DNA of 64,000 nucleotides from an uncultured Eggerthellaceae bacterium (GTDB lineage: Bacteria; Actinomycetota; Coriobacteriia; Coriobacteriales; Eggerthellaceae). Location: positions 62,001 to 126,000 of the forward strand of contig CAJURZ010000002.1 in the NCBI GenBank assembly GCA_910588905.1, in the 5' to 3' direction. The notes under the pieces are model-generated. The model did no database searches, was not told where the DNA came from, and was given only the letters and a program-made list of their open reading frames with translations. A program made the position numbers and the translations under genes. This document shows, in pieces, positions 58,825 to 64,000 of the stretch; position 1 is the first letter of the stretch, and each line of letters begins with the position of its first letter.

Positions 58825-61431
58825 ATGACGCGATCCGATCATCCTGAACGACCGAATGAGAGCGAACCGAAGGTCAGCCAGACAGCTGCCCCGCTCACCT
58901 TCACTGAGCCCACCGCCATCCAAGTGCGCGGTGCGCGGGTGCACAACCTGAAGGACATCTCGGTCAGCATCCCCCTCCATCAGCTCGTGGGCATCGCGGG
59001 GGTCTCGGGTTCAGGGAAGAGCTCCCTTGCCTTGGGCGTGCTCTATGCCGAAGGGAGCCGACGTTACCTAGAAGCGCTTTCCACCTATACCCGCCGTCGC
59101 ATCTCCCAAACAGGCCGCGCGGATGTAGACGAAGTGCTCTACGTGCCCGCCGCCCTGGCCCTCCGCCAACGGCCGGGCATCCCTGGCGTGCACTCCACCT
59201 TCGGCACCTCCACCGAACTGCTGAATCACCTGCGCCTCATGTTCTCCCGCCTGGCAAGCCATCGTTGCCCCAACGGACATCAGAATCCGCCTAGCTTGGA
59301 TGTTGCCATCGAGCGCCCCATCACCTGCTGCGTATGCGGGATCGAGTTCTACGGCCCCAGCGCGGAGGACCTGGCATTCAATGGCGGTGGAGCCTGCTCC
59401 GAATGCGGAGGCACGGGCGTGATCCGCACTATCGACGAATCCACGCTCATCACCGACCCGAACCTCACCCTCGAGGAAGGCGCTGTTGGTCCGTGGCGCA
59501 ACCTCATGTGGTCGCTCATGCCCCAGGTGGCTGAGGCTATGGACGTTCGCATCAACGTGCCCTACAAAGACCTCACGGACGAAGAGAAGGACATCGTGCT
59601 CCATGGCCCGATGGAGAAGCGCCACATCCTCTACGTGCCCAAGAACAAAGACCATGCCACCGAATTAGACTTCACCTTCTATAGCGCTGAGAATTCCGTG
59701 AAGAACGCGCTAGCGAAGGCGAAGGACGAGAAGGGCCTTGCCCGGGTAGCCAAGTACCTCACAGAATCCTCCTGTCCCGCCTGTCACGGCACGCGCTTAT
59801 CCGAGAGAGCACGATCGAGCACGATAGACGGACAGAACCTCGCCCAGATAACGGCGCTCACGCTGGATGAGCTGCGCGATTGGATCCCCACCGTCGCACC
59901 GTGGCTCCCCACCGATATGCGCCCCATGGCCGATTCCATCACCACTGAGATGGCCGAACCCATCCAGCGCCTCGAACAGCTGGGACTGGGATACCTCTCC
60001 CTTGACCGCGCCAGCGAAACGCTCTCTAATGGAGAGCGGCAGCGGGTAGCGCTCACGCGGGCTGTGCGCAGCAGGACCACCGGCGTGCTCTACGTTCTTG
60101 ACGAGCCCTCCATTGGGCTGCACCCTTCCAACGTGGAGGGGCTCTTGGGCGTCATGAAAGACCTGCTCTCAGATGGCAACTCGGTGGTCATGGTGGACCA
60201 CGACATCGATGTGCTACGCCACGCCGACCACCTCATCGAGATAGGGCCGGGAAGCGGTGCCGAAGGCGGCAGCATCATCGCCCAGGGGAGCGTTACAGCC
60301 ATCGAGCAAGACCCATCATCACGCATCGGCCCGTTCCTCTCCGGCGCCAAGAAGGTCAGAGTGCGAACGCCCGTGTCCCCAGATCATGTATTCAGTGGGG
60401 GCGCCATCCATTTGAGAACGGGCCCGATCCACACCGTGCACCCCTTGGATGTGCGCATCCCGAAGGGGCGCCTCACTGTTGTCACCGGAGTCTCCGGTTC
60501 GGGCAAGACCACCCTGATCTTGGAGAGCCTGGTCGTCGGGCTGAAGGCGAAGCTCGCAGGCAAGGAGCTGCCTGACCCTGTGCGCTTCGTGGATGCTCCC
60601 GATATCCAGCGCGTGGACCTGGTAGATGCCACGCCTATCGGAGTGAACGTACGCTCCACTGTGGGTACCTATTCAGGGGTCTTAGATGACCTGCGCAAGG
60701 CCTTCGCGAAGCTTCCTGAAGCGAAAGAACGCGGTTTGAAGGCAGGGGACTTCTCCTACAACACCGGATCGCTTCGCTGCCCCACCTGCGATGGCACCGG
60801 TCAGATATCTCTGGACGTGCAGTTCCTCCCCGACGTGGATATCCCATGCCCTGATTGCCGAGGCAGCCGCTACAGCCAAGATGCCTATGCTCTTCAGATG
60901 ATGATAGAGGGAAAGGATCGTGAAGACGCGACCGTCTGTACGCTGTCTCTGCCTGAGATCCTTTCGCTGACCGTAGATGAGGCGCTCGAAGCCTTAGCTT
61001 CCCACAAGAGCATCCAGGGAAAGTTACGAACGCTGCAGAGCCTTGGGCTGGGCTATCTCACCTTGGGAGAGGCCACGCCTGCTCTCTCAGGTGGCGAAGC
61101 CCAGCGCTTGAAGCTAGCCAGCGAGATGCGCCGTGATCAAGATGACGCGCTTTTCGTGTTCGACGAACCCACCATCGGGCTGCATCCCTTAGACGTCGCA
61201 ACACTGATAGACGTGCTCCAGCGTCTGATAGAGCATGGTGCCACCGTGGTCGTGATCGAACATGACCTGGATATGATGGCCAACGCCGACTATTTGATCG
61301 ACATGGGACCTGGCGGCGGCGAACAGGGCGGCCGCATCGTAGTAACCGGCACCCCTACCGAAGTGGCCACGCACCCCGATAGCTTGACCGGTGCTTACCT
61401 GGCCCGAGGATTGACCACTGGATCATGCTAA
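58825..61431 (+). CDS. UvrA-like ABC excision protein
   Basis: This 868-residue UvrA paralogue has Walker A motifs GVSGSGKSS (about 58) and GVSGSGKTT (about 554), signatures LSNGERQRV (about 400) and LSGGEAQRL (about 753), and zinc modules such as CPACHGTRLSER and CPTCDGTGQISLDVQFLPD. It is shorter than housekeeping UvrA (about 940) and has a shortened insertion region, like UvrA2/DrrC-type proteins associated with resistance to DNA-binding compounds. The first signature (LSNGE) is atypical. GGAAGG precedes the ATG. It is divergent from the restriction cassette. Confidence 0.9.
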   Translation: MTRSDHPERPNESEPKVSQTAAPLTFTEPTAIQVRGARVHNLKDISVSIPLHQLVGIAGVSGSGKSSLALGVLYAEGSRRYLEALSTYTRRRISQTGRADVDEVLYVPAALALRQRPGIPGVHSTFGTSTELLNHLRLMFSRLASHRCPNGHQNPPSLDVAIERPITCCVCGIEFYGPSAEDLAFNGGGACSECGGTGVIRTIDESTLITDPNLTLEEGAVGPWRNLMWSLMPQVAEAMDVRINVPYKDLTDEEKDIVLHGPMEKRHILYVPKNKDHATELDFTFYSAENSVKNALAKAKDEKGLARVAKYLTESSCPACHGTRLSERARSSTIDGQNLAQITALTLDELRDWIPTVAPWLPTDMRPMADSITTEMAEPIQRLEQLGLGYLSLDRASETLSNGERQRVALTRAVRSRTTGVLYVLDEPSIGLHPSNVEGLLGVMKDLLSDGNSVVMVDHDIDVLRHADHLIEIGPGSGAEGGSIIAQGSVTAIEQDPSSRIGPFLSGAKKVRVRTPVSPDHVFSGGAIHLRTGPIHTVHPLDVRIPKGRLTVVTGVSGSGKTTLILESLVVGLKAKLAGKELPDPVRFVDAPDIQRVDLVDATPIGVNVRSTVGTYSGVLDDLRKAFAKLPEAKERGLKAGDFSYNTGSLRCPTCDGTGQISLDVQFLPDVDIPCPDCRGSRYSQDAYALQMMIEGKDREDATVCTLSLPEILSLTVDEALEALASHKSIQGKLRTLQSLGLGYLTLGEATPALSGGEAQRLKLASEMRRDQDDALFVFDEPTIGLHPLDVATLIDVLQRLIEHGATVVVIEHDLDMMANADYLIDMGPGGGEQGGRIVVTGTPTEVATHPDSLTGAYLARGLTTGSC

Positions 61432-61450
61432 GACGGCCTCTTTGAGACCA

Positions 61451-62377
61451 TCAGCGCCAGACGGTGAATCTGCGCTGGACCCAAGCTGCAAGAGCGGAAA
61501 GCACGGTCACTACGATGCCGCAAACGATGATGCCAGCGATGACAGCTGCATAGTTCGCATAGATGTTCGAATTGGTGATATAGAAGCCGATACCCGCTGT
61601 GGCCCCGATCATCTCAGCGAAGGTGAGCATCAAGAAGGCAGTGGTGAGCGAAACGCGCAGGCCTTGCAAGACCCCTGGCATGACATAGGGCAGGATGATC
61701 TTCCTTATCATCGTCCATCCGGTGACGCAGAGCGCCCGAGCATTATCCATGAGCTTTGGATCCAGCGAGGAGACACGCAAGACCATGTTCAAGAACTGCG
61801 GCCAGAACACACCTAATAGGATGATGCAAGCTGAAGCCGCTCGGAATGACGGCATGAGCACCACGAGATAGGGAGCGAACACGGTAGGTGGGATGGGAGC
61901 CATGACATTGGCAATGGGATAGAACATCTCCCGTAATCGGGGAACCCAACCGCAGATCACGCCGAGCACCACACCGAAGAAGATGCCGCCCACATAACCG
62001 ATCATCAGAAGCGTGGTCGAGGACACCACGTTATCCCAGAGCGTGTCGTAGCTTGTATAGAAGACGTTGAAGACTTCCTCGGGCGTTGGGACGATGACGC
62101 TAGGCGTAAGGGCTAGCTTGGTGGAAGCAAGCTCCCAAAGAACGATGAGCACCCAGACGAACACGATGATGTCGTTCGGCCCCGTGGATTCGATCCCGCG
62201 CTTAGCCCTCGATATCAATAACAGGAGATAGAGCAGATCCATCACGCCCAATGCTACCAGCAGAGGATAGTAGGTGACCGAAAGGATCTTCGCATTCGGC
62301 ATGGCGACGATGATGGCAACGAGCACCAGCAAGAGCATCTGAGCAAAGAAGAACCGGCGGTTCAGGACCTTCACCAT
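61451..62377 (-). CDS. ABC transporter permease (SsuC/TauC/NrtB type)
   Basis: This 308-residue inner-membrane permease has six or seven helices and the BPD_transp_1 EAA loop (VLQGLRVSLTTAFLMLTFAE). It begins at the ATG at 62377, with GGAGGAG upstream and a seven-base overlap with the ATPase gene. It belongs to the sulfonate/nitrate/taurine uptake family; the substrate is not determined. Confidence 0.92.
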   Translation of the reverse strand: MVKVLNRRFFFAQMLLLVLVAIIVAMPNAKILSVTYYPLLVALGVMDLLYLLLLISRAKRGIESTGPNDIIVFVWVLIVLWELASTKLALTPSVIVPTPEEVFNVFYTSYDTLWDNVVSSTTLLMIGYVGGIFFGVVLGVICGWVPRLREMFYPIANVMAPIPPTVFAPYLVVLMPSFRAASACIILLGVFWPQFLNMVLRVSSLDPKLMDNARALCVTGWTMIRKIILPYVMPGVLQGLRVSLTTAFLMLTFAEMIGATAGIGFYITNSNIYANYAAVIAGIIVCGIVVTVLSALAAWVQRRFTVWR

Positions 62378-63237
62378 GAAAGCTCCTCCGCCTGGTTCCC
62401 TACCGCCCGCAAGCATCCATCCCCTTCATCTTGATCCGGGTCTCCACCGCTCTCATAGAAGAGATCCGTCAGGTACTGCCCTATCTCCCGAGCTCTCAGA
62501 TCCGAAGCGATGAACTCAGCAGTGCGAGGGCGGGGAAGGTCCACCTCGAAATCAGCTGTTATCCGCCCTTCCGCCAAGAAGACCACTCGGTCAGCCAAAA
62601 GGATGGCCTCAGAGATATCATGAGTGATGAAGACGGCGGTCTTTCGCCGTTCTCCCGCTGTCCAAAGCTCATCAACAAGGCTCTGCAAGTGACGCCGCGT
62701 CTTCACATCCAGAGCGCCAAAAGGCTCGTCGAAGAGCACGATCTCAGTATCCATAGCCAAAGCTCGGGCTATGGCCACACGCTGCTGCATGCCGCCAGAG
62801 AGTTGATAGGGATACTTATCCTGCGCCCCTGACATGCTCACTGAGAAGAGGTATTCATCGGCCAAGTCAGAGATAGCGCATTTGGATAAGCCGCGACCAA
62901 GCTTCCTGTTGGCCTGTTCTATACCGAACTCAACGTTGTCTTTCACGCGCATCCACGGGAATAGCGAATAGTCTTGGAACACGATGGCTCGGTCCATCCC
63001 TGGCTCATGAACCTCTTTGCCGTCGATCATGATCCTGCCAGCCGAAGGCTGAGACAGCCCCGCGATCAGCCGCAGGAGGGTTGATTTACCACCCCCCGAA
63101 TGACCTATGACGCAGAGGAACTGCCCACTGGGCACGACAAGGCTCAGATCCTCGATGACATTATGGGCATTGCCGCTCTTGGAGGCTGCTGAGTCTGCAT
63201 AGGCGAAGGACACGGCTTCGATTCGAATAGAACCCAT
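62371..63237 (-). CDS. ABC transporter ATPase (SsuB/TauB/NrtD type)
   Basis: This 288-residue ATPase has Walker A VIGHSGGGKSTLLRLIAG, Q-loop FQDYSLFPWM, signature YQLSGGMQQRVAIARAL, Walker B EIVLFDEPFGALD and switch HDISEAILLAD. GGAAGGG precedes the ATG. It is between the binding-protein gene (with a terminator-like hairpin in the gap) and the permease gene. Confidence 0.95.
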   Translation of the reverse strand: MGSIRIEAVSFAYADSAASKSGNAHNVIEDLSLVVPSGQFLCVIGHSGGGKSTLLRLIAGLSQPSAGRIMIDGKEVHEPGMDRAIVFQDYSLFPWMRVKDNVEFGIEQANRKLGRGLSKCAISDLADEYLFSVSMSGAQDKYPYQLSGGMQQRVAIARALAMDTEIVLFDEPFGALDVKTRRHLQSLVDELWTAGERRKTAVFITHDISEAILLADRVVFLAEGRITADFEVDLPRPRTAEFIASDLRAREIGQYLTDLFYESGGDPDQDEGDGCLRAVGNQAEELSW

Positions 63238-63319
63238 TCGCCCTTCCCTTCTTTCATAGCCTACAGACCCATTTCGCCATCATAAGCTCCTTAGCCCTTG
63301 ATAGGCTGACAGGGACGGT

Positions 63320-63357
63320 AAAAGGGGTGGGACGCAAGCCACCTGGCATCCCACCCC
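63320..63357 (-). terminator. terminator/attenuator between binding-protein and ATPase genes
   Basis: On the minus strand GGGGTGGGA/TCCCACCCC form a 9-bp stem followed by TTTTA. It would reduce expression of ATPase and permease relative to the binding protein, a common arrangement. Confidence 0.8.
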
Positions 63358-63384
63358 CGACATCCCACCTCTCCGATGAGCTCT

Positions 63385-64000
63385 CTAGTGAGTGTTCTGC
63401 TTTCGATAGATGGACTCGAGGTCCTTCCAGAACTCCTCCTCCGGCTCCCGATCCAAAAGGGACTCAAGGGCCCGGCTATAGACAGTATCCACCACATAGT
63501 CATCAGCGGAGGGAGCATTGGCATCCAGCTGATCGATATCCTTGAGCGATTCGTAGAACCCAAGGGTGGCATCACGGCAGGGGTCAGGCAGAAGCTGCAT
63601 GGCCGCCTCATGATCATCGGTACCGTACAGCGCAGCCTTGATGTATTCCGGATCTTGCTCGGAATACTCCACCAGGATAGGGATAGCCACTTCGGGTTGC
63701 TGCCGAAAGACCTTATACCCGCGCAAGAGCGCTGTTTCGAAATCGACCAAGGAGAGGAATTTGTTGTGATAGGCATCGTCCGATGCATTCTGGCGACAGC
63801 AAGGATAGTCTCCTGTGTAGTCTTTCACGAGCCCGACTACCTGTACACCCCGATCCCGATTGATGTATCCGAAGGCATTATTGACGAGGGCAAGATCTGT
63901 CTCGCCTTTCAGGAGCGCCTCCACCTGAGCCTGTTCACTATCTAAGGCCGTGAAGGTCACATCACCACCGTCGATGGAAAGCCCTTGATCCTTCAGCCAT
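63385..64000 (-). CDS. ABC transporter substrate-binding protein, partial
   Basis: The C-terminal 205 residues of a periplasmic/lipoprotein solute-binding protein of the NMT1/SsuA/TauA family run off the right edge. Visible are ALDSEQAQVEALLKGETDLA (ligand-lobe motif) and VKDYTGDYPCCRQNASDD, and a helical C-terminus (EPEEEFWKDLESIYRKQNTH). It ends 28 bases before an intrinsic terminator. Together with the downstream ATPase and permease it forms one uptake system. The double Cys in the ligand lobe is unusual. Confidence 0.85.
   Translation of the reverse strand, partial: WLKDQGLSIDGGDVTFTALDSEQAQVEALLKGETDLALVNNAFGYINRDRGVQVVGLVKDYTGDYPCCRQNASDDAYHNKFLSLVDFETALLRGYKVFRQQPEVAIPILVEYSEQDPEYIKAALYGTDDHEAAMQLLPDPCRDATLGFYESLKDIDQLDANAPSADDYVVDTVYSRALESLLDREPEEEFWKDLESIYRKQNTH

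Overview
The window looks like chromosomal DNA of an anaerobic, high-GC Gram-positive bacterium, most likely an actinobacterium of class Coriobacteriia (Eggerthellaceae-like). Evidence: an oxygen-independent ribonucleotide reductase (NrdD/NrdG); a DMSO-reductase-type molybdoenzyme operon divergent from a LuxR regulator with a many-helix membrane N-terminus; an actinobacterial dnaK-grpE-dnaJ-hspR-clpB operon with a HAIR-like operator; a PASTA-domain Ser/Thr kinase; a class B sortase; and teichoic-acid-type enzymes. Family placement is inference. No rRNA, insertion sequence, prophage or CRISPR array was seen.

Layout: 1-5.3 kb holds a partial DtxR-family regulator, an ABC-F ATPase and a ferrous-iron operon (feoA-feoA-feoB and a FeoB-associated Cys-rich protein). 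5.4-9.5 kb carries a CtpE-like P-type ATPase and an LPG-synthase-type membrane protein. 9.5-10.1 kb is a repeat-rich spacer downstream of tRNA-Pro(CGG). 10.2-15.7 kb has a YtxH-like protein, a phosphohexomutase, a zinc-ribbon membrane protein, tRNA-Arg(CCT), and a homocysteine-methyltransferase-like protein that has lost its zinc ligands. 15.7-19.4 kb is nrdD-mscS-nrdG behind two NrdR boxes. A candidate 6S RNA (about 19.55-19.72 kb) converges on a PASTA kinase. 21.8-26.1 kb is purM-purN-(XdhC-like)-purH. 26.1-27.4 kb is a class B sortase with a 39-residue membrane peptide upstream.

27.4-34.4 kb is the heat-shock operon, and a separate hsp20 gene at 37.7 kb sits behind a perfect CIRCE operator, so HspR and HrcA circuits are both represented. 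Between them lie a ferredoxin, hypE with nikR and a small helical protein, and an unrecognised ORF. 38.3-39.5 kb is luxS-mtnN (SAH detoxification). 40.9-48.1 kb is dmsA-dmsB-dmsC-dmsD-dmsC and the divergent LuxR gene. 48.1-55.3 kb has a MutY-like glycosylase without a Fe-S cluster, a lipoprotein, a two-gene surface-polymer module (a YidC-like domain fused to a TagF/TagB-like transferase, plus an LTA-synthase-like sulfatase), and a GIY-YIG/AlkD fusion.

55.3-58.8 kb is a type II restriction-modification cassette (Sau3AI/MutH-like nuclease, C5-cytosine methylase, Vsr), followed divergently by a UvrA-like ATPase. The window ends in a nitrate/sulfonate/taurine-type ABC transporter whose binding-protein gene runs off the end. 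The best candidate for an undescribed system is the YidC-TagF fusion with its overlapping sulfatase gene. Next are the XdhC-like gene inside the purine operon, the zinc-less methyltransferase homologue with its coupled partner, and the tRNA-Pro-linked repeats.
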